From assembly GCF_010119545.1 (NCBI RefSeq), contig NZ_JAAEAA010000005.1:175718-239717 (forward strand): 64,000 bases of DNA, in the 5' to 3' direction. Below, piece by piece: positions 1 to 7,154 of this stretch (its first letter is position 1; each line of letters starts with the position of its first letter). Position numbers and translations under genes: made by a program. A model generated the notes under the pieces. That model was not told the origin of the DNA, did not search any database, and was given only the letters and a program-made list of their open reading frames with translations. The stretch comes from Pontibacter fetidus. Lineage in GTDB: Bacteria > Bacteroidota > Bacteroidia > Cytophagales > Hymenobacteraceae.

Positions 1-344
1 GAAATACCAGCCTGCACCGTATTGTCGGTACCCATTGGTTTAATGAGCGGCTTACCGTTTTGCTCGGGGTTAAAATCGGCAGGAAGCGCTATCATCTGTT
101 TTTCAAGCGTTCTTACGGCAGTACCTTTAATATCAACCTGCGGCAAACCATTGCTGCGCGCTTCGTTTATCATATACTTCGAGCTCAGCTCATCGTTACT
201 TGCCTTTTTTATGGTCTCGTTATTCTCCAGGGCATAGGAAACGGCTTGTTGCAAGTTCAGCTCCTTTGTTTCTTGCTGAGCCTGTGCAAACCCGGTCTGC
301 ATAAAGGCCATCAGTATTCCCAGCGCTAAATATTTTTTGATCAC
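1..344 (-). CDS. TolC-family outer membrane efflux protein, N-terminal part (runs off window)
   Basis: The reading frame starts with GTG at 344 and runs off the left edge. It encodes an N-terminal signal peptide (VIKKYLALGILMAFMQTGFA) followed by a stretch typical of the first TolC helix (LNLQQAVSYALENNETIKKA). TolC-like proteins form the outer-membrane channel of tripartite efflux pumps. An in-frame TAA lies upstream with no ATG between it and the GTG, so GTG is the only good start. The gene follows the GbsR/MarR-type regulator at 414-893 on the same strand, and both carry the same 20-bp operator just upstream, so repression by that regulator is likely. The inner-membrane and adaptor partners must lie to the left of the window. 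Only about 114 residues are visible, so the subfamily cannot be fixed. Confidence 0.85.
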   Translation of the reverse strand, partial: MIKKYLALGILMAFMQTGFAQAQQETKELNLQQAVSYALENNETIKKASNDELSSKYMINEARSNGLPQVDIKGTAVRTLEKQMIALPADFNPEQNGKPLIKPMGTDNTVQAGI

Positions 345-378
345 GTTGTAAAGTTTTATAGTTTATGTAGTTATACTT

Positions 379-398
379 AGTTCATAAATTACTGAACC
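379..398 (-). promoter_or_regulatory. Operator 1 (GbsR/MarR-type), upstream of the TolC-type gene
   Basis: AGTTCATAAATTACTGAACC is an imperfect inverted repeat (AGTTCA / TGAACC arms) ending 35 bp upstream of the GTG start at 344. It matches the site at 931-950 in 17 of 20 positions. I infer that it binds the regulator encoded at 414-893. Confidence 0.6.
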
Positions 399-413
399 AA
401 GCAGGTAAAAAAA

Positions 414-893
414 TTATTGCTTTCTGTTCTCCCACTTTTCCAGCAGGGTTGGCATTTCCTGGCTCAAAAAATCAAGAAATCCGATGAGCTCATGAATATT
501 CTGGCTGGCCTGGCAATCTTTGTCGGCTTTTAGTGCCAGCGCTTCCTGCAATGATTCCCTGAAACTGATCATCTGGTCTATCTTCTTGGTAAAGCCGTCG
601 CGCCAGTTGCTAAGTTTTAATTTAAAATAGCGCTTGCGTTCGCCTGAGAAGGTGGTATACTCTATCTGGCCGAGTTGCAGCAGCAGGTTAAGTGCGTTAC
701 TTGTTGCGCTTTTGCTCAGGTGCAAGGCTTCCGAAATTTCATCGAAAGTCATTTGCGACTGGTCAGATACAAAGAGCAAACCCATGATGCGGGCAACAGC
801 GGGCTGCATGCCGTTGTTCTCATGGTAAATCCCGATTTTCTCGATCAGGGCTTTTTGTTTATCGTTTAGAACCATTGGTTTTGCGTCAATCAT
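414..893 (-). CDS. GbsR/MarR-family transcriptional regulator
   Basis: This 159-residue protein has a winged-helix DNA-binding region (MTFDEISEALHLSKSATSNALNLLLQLGQIEYTTFSGERKRYFKL), the pattern of GbsR/MarR-type repressors common in Bacteroidota. The open frame continues upstream to 1085. I chose the ATG at 893 (MIDAKPMVLNDKQKAL) because the 20-bp operator at 931-950 and a TAnnTTTG promoter box at 908-915 fall inside the longer version, and because about 160 residues is the usual family length. An ATG at 875 is the alternative. The gene precedes and is co-oriented with a TolC-type efflux gene carrying the same operator, so it probably represses both itself and the pump. The effector is unknown. 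Confidence 0.85.
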   Translation of the reverse strand: MIDAKPMVLNDKQKALIEKIGIYHENNGMQPAVARIMGLLFVSDQSQMTFDEISEALHLSKSATSNALNLLLQLGQIEYTTFSGERKRYFKLKLSNWRDGFTKKIDQMISFRESLQEALALKADKDCQASQNIHELIGFLDFLSQEMPTLLEKWENRKQ

Positions 894-907
894 ACCATTT
901 AACAGTG

Positions 908-915
908 CAAAGGTA
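908..915 (-). promoter_or_regulatory. Bacteroidota -7 promoter box of the regulator gene
   Basis: On the minus strand this reads TACCTTTG, an exact match to the Bacteroidota -7 consensus TAnnTTTG, 15 bp upstream of the ATG at 893. The operator at 931-950 lies where the -33 element should be, which fits repression by occlusion. No clear -33 TTTG was seen. Confidence 0.45.
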
Positions 916-930
916 TTGACTTGTTCCCTT

Positions 931-950
931 AGTTCATAATTTACAGAACT
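931..950 (-). promoter_or_regulatory. Operator 2 (GbsR/MarR-type), autoregulatory site
   Basis: AGTTCATAATTTACAGAACT is an inverted repeat (AGTTC / GAACT arms) ending 37 bp upstream of the regulator start at 893. It is nearly the same as operator 1 and sits at nearly the same distance from its start codon. Confidence 0.6.
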
Positions 951-1139
951 AAATTTGTAAAATATTTTTTGATGATGATTTTGAGTAGAGGTGAGCGGGG
1001 GTGTTAAGTTTAATTGTAGCAGAGAAAATTGCCTTTGGTATAACGGTCTGGTGTAGACGATGTGCGGGGCTTTCAGCCGAAGCATAGAGTATACACATGG
1101 TTGGCAAAGGTTATTCTATAATGTTCTATTTAATTAACT

Positions 1140-1418
1140 TTAGTGGTCCAGCTTACTCGGCTTAACCTTGTAGTAAAGTGTTAACAAAAGGGCTATTGCT
1201 GAAATGGGACAAGTAATTACAAAGAAGTAATACCAAAATCTCAATTGCTGAACAGTTTCTTCTAATCCATTCTGTCCAGAGGATGTAATATTGCCAAGTC
1301 TTCTTTGGTCACCATACAAGGCCCCTACATTGAAAATTTCAAACAATGAAAACAAGAAGTAGAATACTAAAAGTAGTGCAATCAAAGCAAATAGGTAATT
1401 GTTCTTTGTCAGGTTCAT
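1140..1418 (-). CDS. Small two-helix membrane protein, unknown function
   Basis: This 92-residue protein has two hydrophobic helices, at about residues 8-30 (LFALIALLLVFYFLFSLFEI) and 62-84 (FWYYFFVITCPISAIALLLTLYY). A polar loop with GDQRRLGNITSSGQNG lies between them, and there is a lysine-rich C-terminus. Both ends are probably cytoplasmic. I do not recognise the family. It stands alone between the regulator and the EcsC remnant. Confidence 0.6.
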   Translation of the reverse strand: MNLTKNNYLFALIALLLVFYFLFSLFEIFNVGALYGDQRRLGNITSSGQNGLEETVQQLRFWYYFFVITCPISAIALLLTLYYKVKPSKLDH

Positions 1419-1593
1419 TGTTAAATGCCTTATCTTGATTGTTCCCTTCTTATAATTTTAATCATTGCCAACTACTGTATAAACGACAACATACGCTTAT
1501 CTGCACTATAACTGTAGTTTAGCAAGACTGTAGCTATACTTCAATCTGCAAGGTAAAATAAATTGCCATTCCATCTCTATAATAAAGTATAAA

Positions 1594-1887
1594 CTATAGT
1601 TTCCCCAATTCATGCCAGCGCATGCGGTAAGCGTTCATGGCGGTCTGGCCGAGCTTGCGCAGTAATCTATAGTTTACTACCGCCCCAACCGGTGCCCCCA
1701 TTATAGGTATAAGTTGGGCCATTTTAGCCAGGTCAATGTAATCGCGATATTCCTGCTGAAAGCTGCGCCAGTCAAATTGATTTATATCCTCGGGTAGGTG
1801 TTGTTTCTTGGTTTCCCAGTCGGTCATGTGCTGGTATATGTCGCGGCGGTGCTCGTGGCTGCTAAAGGCCAGCTGAAAGATATAAAG
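1594..1887 (-). pseudogene. EcsC-family protein, C-terminal remnant (5' end lost)
   Basis: The frame reads LYIFQLAFSSHEHRRDIYQHM..., continues through FDWRSFQQEYRDYIDLAKMAQLIP and IMGAPVGAVVNYRLLRKLGQTAMNAYRM, and ends with TAG. This resembles the C-terminal third of EcsC-type proteins, with the LIPxxGAPVGAxVN motif. The rest of the gene is missing: about position 1880 the DNA switches to a TolC-like frame on the other strand. The ATG at 1827 would give a 77-residue product, but the homology extends upstream of it, so this is a truncated gene and not a small one. Confidence 0.6.
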
Positions 1888-2418
1888 CAGGCAGAACTGG
1901 ACCTGGCGGCAGCTAAACTGGATGTGGAGGTAGCCAAAGCCAATTTTTATCCTTCACTGGGTATAACGGCAGGTATCGGTATCCAGGCTTTTGATCCATC
2001 GTATTTGCTGAAGTCTCCGGAGTCGTTGCTTTATTCTATTGCCGGCGACCTGACTGCTCCGCTGATAAATAGAAATGCGATAAAGGCAACCTACTATAGT
2101 GCGAATGCAAAACAGCTGCAGGCCGTTTACAACTACGAGCGTACTGTTCTTAATGCTTACATCGAGGTTGTAAATCAGCTGTCGAACATCAGTAACCTCG
2201 AGAAAAGCTACGACCTGAAAGCGAAGCAAGTAGAGGCACTTACGCAATCCATCAGTATCTCAAACGATTTGTTTAAATCGGCGAGAGCGGATTATATGGA
2301 AGTGCTGCTGACCCAACGCGAGGCCCTGGAATCGAGATTTGAACTGATTGAAACCAAAATGCAGCAACTGAATGCCCACGTTGCCATATACCAGGCACTG
2401 GGCGGCGGCTGGAATTAA
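1879..2418 (+). pseudogene. NodT/OprM-type RND efflux outer membrane lipoprotein, C-terminal remnant
   Basis: About 179 residues read DIKQAELDLAAAKLDVEVAK, NFYPSLGITAGIGIQAF and so on to HVAIYQALGGGWN. This is the conserved C-terminal half of NodT/CusC/OprM-type channels, where a similar phrase (RPDIxQAExxLxAA) precedes the second helical repeat. The signal peptide, lipobox and first repeat are absent. The frame is open upstream to 1798, but that part translates the antisense of the EcsC remnant. The two fragments meet back to back at about 1879-1887, consistent with one deletion removing the 5' halves of two divergent genes. A rho-independent terminator follows at 2455. Confidence 0.7.
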
Positions 2419-2454
2419 TTACTGATTCGTAAAGAACGGACTGGTTTATACCCC

Positions 2455-2497
2455 GAAAGCCATTTTGCATGTTGCAAAATGGCTTTCTTGTTTTTTA
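2455..2497 (+). terminator. Rho-independent terminator
   Basis: A perfect 15-bp stem (GAAAGCCATTTTGCA) with a TGT loop is followed by a T-rich run. It lies 37 bp after the TolC remnant stop, so the terminator of the broken gene is preserved. Confidence 0.85.
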
Positions 2498-2612
2498 TGC
2501 AACAGACCAAACTGGGGTGAACGCACACCAATTGTACTTATTTATTATGAGTTGAGCGTTTTAATATAAACTATAAAATGCCATGTACTACACAGGCGTG
2601 TAAGTATAAATT

Positions 2613-4037
2613 TTATGGCACCGAAAGAATATCAGGGTTTAAAAAAGGTTTTGTTTCCTGTAAAAGCCTCTGAGAAAGTTCCAACGCCTGTTGACGGATC
2701 TCACGCAAAGCGGTGGATTCGTATAGCATGGCTTTGCGGGGAGGGCCCAGTGTGTAGATGCCGGTTACAGGTAAGTTGTTACTGCCTATCACCGTTCCAT
2801 ACGCATCGGTTTGCAGGCCCAGGCGCAATTCATCAGGCGTAAGTAAGCCATCGACCAGCATTTGCTGTATAAGCGGGAGTTTAATTTTAGTATAGTCGGC
2901 CAGCGGACCAGTGCAGTTTATTACCCGGTTTACATGTACATTAAGAGGCGCTGCATCCATACTTTTCTTAAGTATTACTTTTGCAGTCTGCGTTTCTTCC
3001 TGCATGTCCACAATGTTGGCGGCTATTACTTCTAACTGCCCTTTTGCTTGTAGCTCATTTAAAAGTATAGCCGAACTTGCGGGCATACGGTGGCGGTGCA
3101 CTTCCCAGTACGGGCGTATATGGCGCAGAAAACGTTTTTTCTCCTGCCAGGTAAAAGCCTGCCATATAGTTGGTAAATCGTTACGCATGGCATCCAGTAC
3201 ACTCCTCCAGGTATAGCCCTGGGCAACTGCTGCTTTAATCTCTTTTCTGATATACCGGAATACCTCCAAAGCTGAAGAACAGATATATAACGGGATCTTA
3301 AACGGCGGGTAAGGAGGGGTATTTACATCAAATGGTTGAGGCAACAGCCCGTGCCGCGACACAACATAAATCTTGCCTTTATGGCCCTGGGCCGCCAAAC
3401 TGCCTGCCAGGTCTACCATCGTTAAGCTGGAACCTATCAGTAATAGTGCATCATCTGGTTTCAGCCCCGAAAGGACTTTTGCAGACCAGGGCGAAGCAAA
3501 ATAGTGGCTGCTTTTGTAAAATGATTGGTTAGGTATAGGTAGCTGGCCCGGCGGAAAATTGCCCAGGGCAAGCACTACACTGTTGGCAAGTATAGCCTTC
3601 GTATTTTTAAATGATACCTTAAAACTCCCGTTCTGTTTTTTCAACGCTACAGCTTCATCAAAGAGTGTCACAACCTTTACGCTAACTGCTGCGGCTGCAA
3701 CGGCCTCCCGGAAGCGGGCTTTCAGGTAATCTCCGAAAATAAAACGAGGTATAAAATCGTGTGGAGTAACCTCCGTTCTTAAATCGGCTTTGTAGTGGTG
3801 CTGGTGCTGGGTAAGCCAGTTATAAAAATCAAGCGGTTGATCGGGGAAAATACTCATGGCAGCGGCAGGCACATTCAGGGGCTGAAAGTTTAGCTGGCTG
3901 GAATAAGCAATGCCTTTGTTTACCCTATACCTGTCCTGCTCTATCAGGTAGATTGTTGTCGGGTTTACGGCACTTCGTAGCAATTGAATAGCGGTTAATG
4001 TACCGCTCAGGCCTGCTCCTATAATGGCAAATGTCAT
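2613..4037 (-). CDS. FAD/NAD(P)-binding oxidoreductase-like protein (YdhS-type)
   Basis: This 474-residue protein starts MTFAIIGAGLSGTLTAIQLL, a Rossmann GxGxxG dinucleotide fold at the very N-terminus. The conserved YSSQLNFQPLNVPAAAMSIFPDQPLDFYNWL segment and GNFPPGQLP, with a second nucleotide motif LLIGSSLTMVDLAGSL (about residues 195-210), match the large FAD/NAD(P)-binding family of YdhS-like proteins. CTGPLADYTKIKLPLIQQML near residue 375 is the usual second FAD contact. The substrate is unknown. It is a single gene that ends in the gap after the terminator at 2455 and is divergent from the permease at 4324. Confidence 0.8.
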   Translation of the reverse strand: MTFAIIGAGLSGTLTAIQLLRSAVNPTTIYLIEQDRYRVNKGIAYSSQLNFQPLNVPAAAMSIFPDQPLDFYNWLTQHQHHYKADLRTEVTPHDFIPRFIFGDYLKARFREAVAAAAVSVKVVTLFDEAVALKKQNGSFKVSFKNTKAILANSVVLALGNFPPGQLPIPNQSFYKSSHYFASPWSAKVLSGLKPDDALLLIGSSLTMVDLAGSLAAQGHKGKIYVVSRHGLLPQPFDVNTPPYPPFKIPLYICSSALEVFRYIRKEIKAAVAQGYTWRSVLDAMRNDLPTIWQAFTWQEKKRFLRHIRPYWEVHRHRMPASSAILLNELQAKGQLEVIAANIVDMQEETQTAKVILKKSMDAAPLNVHVNRVINCTGPLADYTKIKLPLIQQMLVDGLLTPDELRLGLQTDAYGTVIGSNNLPVTGIYTLGPPRKAMLYESTALREIRQQALELSQRLLQETKPFLNPDILSVP

Positions 4038-4323
4038 AATGGCTATTACTTAAATGAAGTTAGAAAGTAAGTAGTCGATACAAACAGAACCCATAGCAGG
4101 TAGCCTGTACATCAATCAGAATAAAAATGCGGCGCAAGCTTTATAAAAGTTCCTGATTTTACGGTAGTTATGGAGCAGGGTTAAGGAGGGTGAAGTATAA
4201 ACAGCCAGTTGCCGTGTACTATACAGTTGGTGATGCTTACTAAACAGGCATCTATAGTTTATGTAGCCTAAAACTTATTGTGCCTTCCGGTTCGTATACG
4301 TCATAACATTTATACACGGCCAA

Positions 4324-6096
4324 ATGAAACAGGATTCTACTACCATAGTTGAACCAGTACCAGCTCAACCCCATAAGCTTAAAGAACTACCGGCCACTGC
4401 CATCTGCGGAAATGATATCACTTCGTCGTGTTTGTATGTATCTGCGTTGGCCATTATTTATGCGGGGCAGTATGCCTGGGTGGCGCTTTTAATGGTTGGC
4501 GGGGTGCTTTTCCTGTTCCGGAGTATTTATGGCGAAGTAGTAGGGGCATTGCCTTTAAACGGGGGAGCTTATAATGCCTTGCTGAACACAACCAGCAAAA
4601 GTACGGCTTCGCTGGCGGCGTGCCTTACCCTGTTATCTTACATGGCTACGGCCGTTATTTCTGCTACCGAAGGCATGCATTATGTCCATCATCTCTGGGA
4701 AGGGCTTCCGGTTTTTTACGCAACTATAGGGCTGCTGGCTTTTTTTATGGGCTTAACTATACTGGGAATCGGCGAGTCGTCTATTGTTGCGGTCATCATT
4801 TTTATCACGCATATCTCCACGCTCACGCTGCTGGTGGTAGTTGGGTTCCTGTTTTTGTTTAACCATGGGTTTGATACGCTTTCCCTTAACTATAGCCAGC
4901 CACTGGAGGGCAGCATTTGGAGGGCCTTGTTCTTCGGGTTTGCGGCGGCCATGCTCGGGATATCAGGTTTCGAGAGTTCGGCCAACTTTGTGGAGGAGCA
5001 GGCGCCCGGCGTTTTCCCGAAAACCCTGCGCAACATGTGGTTGGCCGTTACAGTCTTTAACCCGCTTACAGCTTTCCTGGCAATTGCTATTTTACCTATG
5101 GCGGCGGTTGCTCAAAACCAGACGGCTTTACTGGCTTACCTGGGTGAGGTGGCCGGCGGTAACTGGCTTGCAACTATAGTTTCGGTTAATGCAGCTATGG
5201 TGCTGAGCGGAGCCGTGCTAACTTCTTATGTGGGCGTAACCGGCCTGGTACAGCGCATGACCTTAGACCGCTGCCTTCCGCAGTTCTTGCTGCGCACCAA
5301 CAAAAGGGGCTCGGCTTACCTGATCATGATCACCTTTTTCCTGCTGTGTGTTTCAATCCTGTTTATCACGGCCGGTGATATTGGCGCTCTGGCCGGGGTT
5401 TATACCATTGCATTTCTATCGGTAATGGCCCTGTTTGTGGTTGGGAATGTACTGCTGAAACTGCGCCGTAACCGTTTGCCGCGCCCGGTGCGCGCTTCGG
5501 TACTGGTGCTGTTCCTGGCAATTTCTGCAGTGCTGGCGGCGCTGGTAGGCAATGCTATTCTCAACCCGGCTTACGTATGGGTGTTTCTCAAATATTTTAT
5601 CCCTACTGTTTCGTTGGTGTTCATTATGCTGTACCGTATCGAGCTGCTGATTTTTTTTACCTTTTTGGTCAGACAGATAGAGCGCCCGCTTAAAAAGATA
5701 CTTCCCTTTAAATCGTATACTATAAAGCGCCTTATCCAAACCATACGGTCTCAGCAGTTTGTGTTTTTTACCAAAGGCGATAACATCGCGAACATAAATA
5801 AAGTGATGCGCTATATTGTAGAAAACGAACATACCAACCGGCTGAAGATTGTAAATGTGCTGGCAAAAGGAGAGGAGCCACCTAAACGGCTGATGCACGA
5901 AGTGGAAGTGCTGGACCTGGCTTATCCCGAACTGGAAGTGGATTTTGTGATCATCAGGGGTAAGTTCGGACCCAAACTAATTCAGAAGCTTTCCGCTAAA
6001 TGGGGCATTCCTAAAAACTTTATGTTTATTGGTTCGCCCGGCAACCATTTCCCTTATGGCCTGGAGGAGCTTGGCGGTGTAAGACTGGTTATTTAA
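4324..6096 (+). CDS. APC-superfamily amino acid/polyamine permease
   Basis: This 590-residue integral membrane protein has about 12 hydrophobic segments in residues 25-450. It has the APC hallmark in helix 1 (LPATAICGNDITSSCLYVSALAI, an unwound glycine region) and GEVVGALPLNGGAYNALL in helix 2. After the membrane part comes a soluble tail of about 130 residues (from RPLKKILPFKSY) containing KGDNIANINKVMRYIVENEHTNRLKIVNVL. This looks like the cytoplasmic regulatory tail of some APC transporters. It probably moves an amino acid or another small cation across the inner membrane. The substrate cannot be read from sequence. It is monocistronic, with a convergent neighbour. Confidence 0.8.
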   Translation: MKQDSTTIVEPVPAQPHKLKELPATAICGNDITSSCLYVSALAIIYAGQYAWVALLMVGGVLFLFRSIYGEVVGALPLNGGAYNALLNTTSKSTASLAACLTLLSYMATAVISATEGMHYVHHLWEGLPVFYATIGLLAFFMGLTILGIGESSIVAVIIFITHISTLTLLVVVGFLFLFNHGFDTLSLNYSQPLEGSIWRALFFGFAAAMLGISGFESSANFVEEQAPGVFPKTLRNMWLAVTVFNPLTAFLAIAILPMAAVAQNQTALLAYLGEVAGGNWLATIVSVNAAMVLSGAVLTSYVGVTGLVQRMTLDRCLPQFLLRTNKRGSAYLIMITFFLLCVSILFITAGDIGALAGVYTIAFLSVMALFVVGNVLLKLRRNRLPRPVRASVLVLFLAISAVLAALVGNAILNPAYVWVFLKYFIPTVSLVFIMLYRIELLIFFTFLVRQIERPLKKILPFKSYTIKRLIQTIRSQQFVFFTKGDNIANINKVMRYIVENEHTNRLKIVNVLAKGEEPPKRLMHEVEVLDLAYPELEVDFVIIRGKFGPKLIQKLSAKWGIPKNFMFIGSPGNHFPYGLEELGGVRLVI

Positions 6097-6104
6097 TATG
6101 TGGG

Positions 6105-6164
6105 TTATAGTTTGGTAACTATAGCTTTGTCTTGATTTGAAAATAATTCTGTTACCAACTATAA
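6105..6164. repeat. Inverted repeat between convergent genes
   Basis: Arms TTATAGTTTGGTAAC and GTTACCAACTATAA (one bulged base) surround a 31-base centre between the stops of the permease and the pseudouridine synthase. It may act as a bidirectional terminator, but no T-run follows. The arms contain the TATAGTT half of the window-wide motif. Confidence 0.4.
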
Positions 6165-6188
6165 GCAGACAACTGTCCTTAATTTAGG

Positions 6189-6896
6189 TTACCCAGATAC
6201 CTGCTGAAGCAACGTGCTCACTTCTGAATGGTTGAGGTGGCGCCACTCGCCAAGCGACAGATTGCCCAGTTCCAGGGTCGAAATGCGGATACGAACCAGT
6301 TTTTCTACCTGGTAGCCCAGCTTGTAACACATTCGCCTGATCTGCCGGTTTAGCCCTTGTGTCAGGATGATGTTAAAGGTCGTTTCATTTACCTGCCTTA
6401 CGTTGGCGGGCCGGGTTGTTTTGCCCATGATAACGATACCCGTTGCCAGCCTGTCTATAGCTTCGGGCGTTAACGGTTTGTCTACGGTTACCTCATATTC
6501 TTTTTCCTGATACTTTTCAGCGTGCAGAATTTTAAATAACGTATCGCCGTCATTGGTAAGTAACATAAGCCCTTCCGAGGCTTTATCCAGCCTGCCAACC
6601 GGGAAAATGGTTTGGCTATAGTTTAAAGCCTGCGACAGGTTGTTCTCGATCTGGGTATTGGTCGTGGATTCGATGCCGCGCGGTTTGTGGTAGGCGATGT
6701 ACACATTTTTACGTCCTTCTTTTAGTACCTGGCCGTCCAGCTGTACTTCATCTTCGGGTAAGAGCACCTGGCTTACACTGCCTTTTGCGCCGTTCACCAG
6801 CACCCGCCCCGAAACTATAAAATCGATAGCCACTTTATTGGAAACCGTTAATTTCTGAACTATAAAATACTTGAGCGAGGTGTTAAGGGACTTCAT
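6189..6896 (-). CDS. rluF: 23S rRNA pseudouridine synthase, RluF type
   Basis: This 235-residue protein has an N-terminal S4 RNA-binding domain (residues 1-60, with SNKVAIDFIVSGRVLVNG) followed by a RsuA/RluF-type catalytic domain. The catalytic aspartate is D104 in GRLDKASEGLMLLTNDGD. Other family signatures are YIAYHKPRGIEST, HEKEYEVTV-like EKEYEVTVDKPL, and LTQGLNRQIRRMCYKLGYQVEKLVRIRI. Similarity to E. coli RluF, which modifies a uridine in the peptidyl transferase region of 23S rRNA, is strong across the C-terminal half. RluB/RluE-like specificity cannot be excluded. It is a single gene convergent with the permease. Confidence 0.9.
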   Translation of the reverse strand: MKSLNTSLKYFIVQKLTVSNKVAIDFIVSGRVLVNGAKGSVSQVLLPEDEVQLDGQVLKEGRKNVYIAYHKPRGIESTTNTQIENNLSQALNYSQTIFPVGRLDKASEGLMLLTNDGDTLFKILHAEKYQEKEYEVTVDKPLTPEAIDRLATGIVIMGKTTRPANVRQVNETTFNIILTQGLNRQIRRMCYKLGYQVEKLVRIRISTLELGNLSLGEWRHLNHSEVSTLLQQVSG

Positions 6897-7154
6897 TGTA
6901 AGACAAAACTACTGCGTAAATGATGAGCTATACCTGGTAGCGCTGTAAGTTAGCAAACCCTGGCTTTATTTTAACTGCCTGCCGGCACCAAAACCAATCT
7001 GATACATGGTGCTGTAACGCAGGCGATAACTGATGAATTCAAAAGCAGAGCAAAGGCGCCACGATAACAGTGCTGCAAGTAACTATAGTTTATGGGAATT
7101 AACCTTATCTTTAGCTATTGCTTTAAAATTTTACCCGCGCAAAAAACTACCCTG

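Noticed and set aside
894..1085. Upstream extension of the GbsR/MarR regulator to a 223-residue protein
   Set aside because: The extension covers the operator and promoter box and has no family-like sequence.
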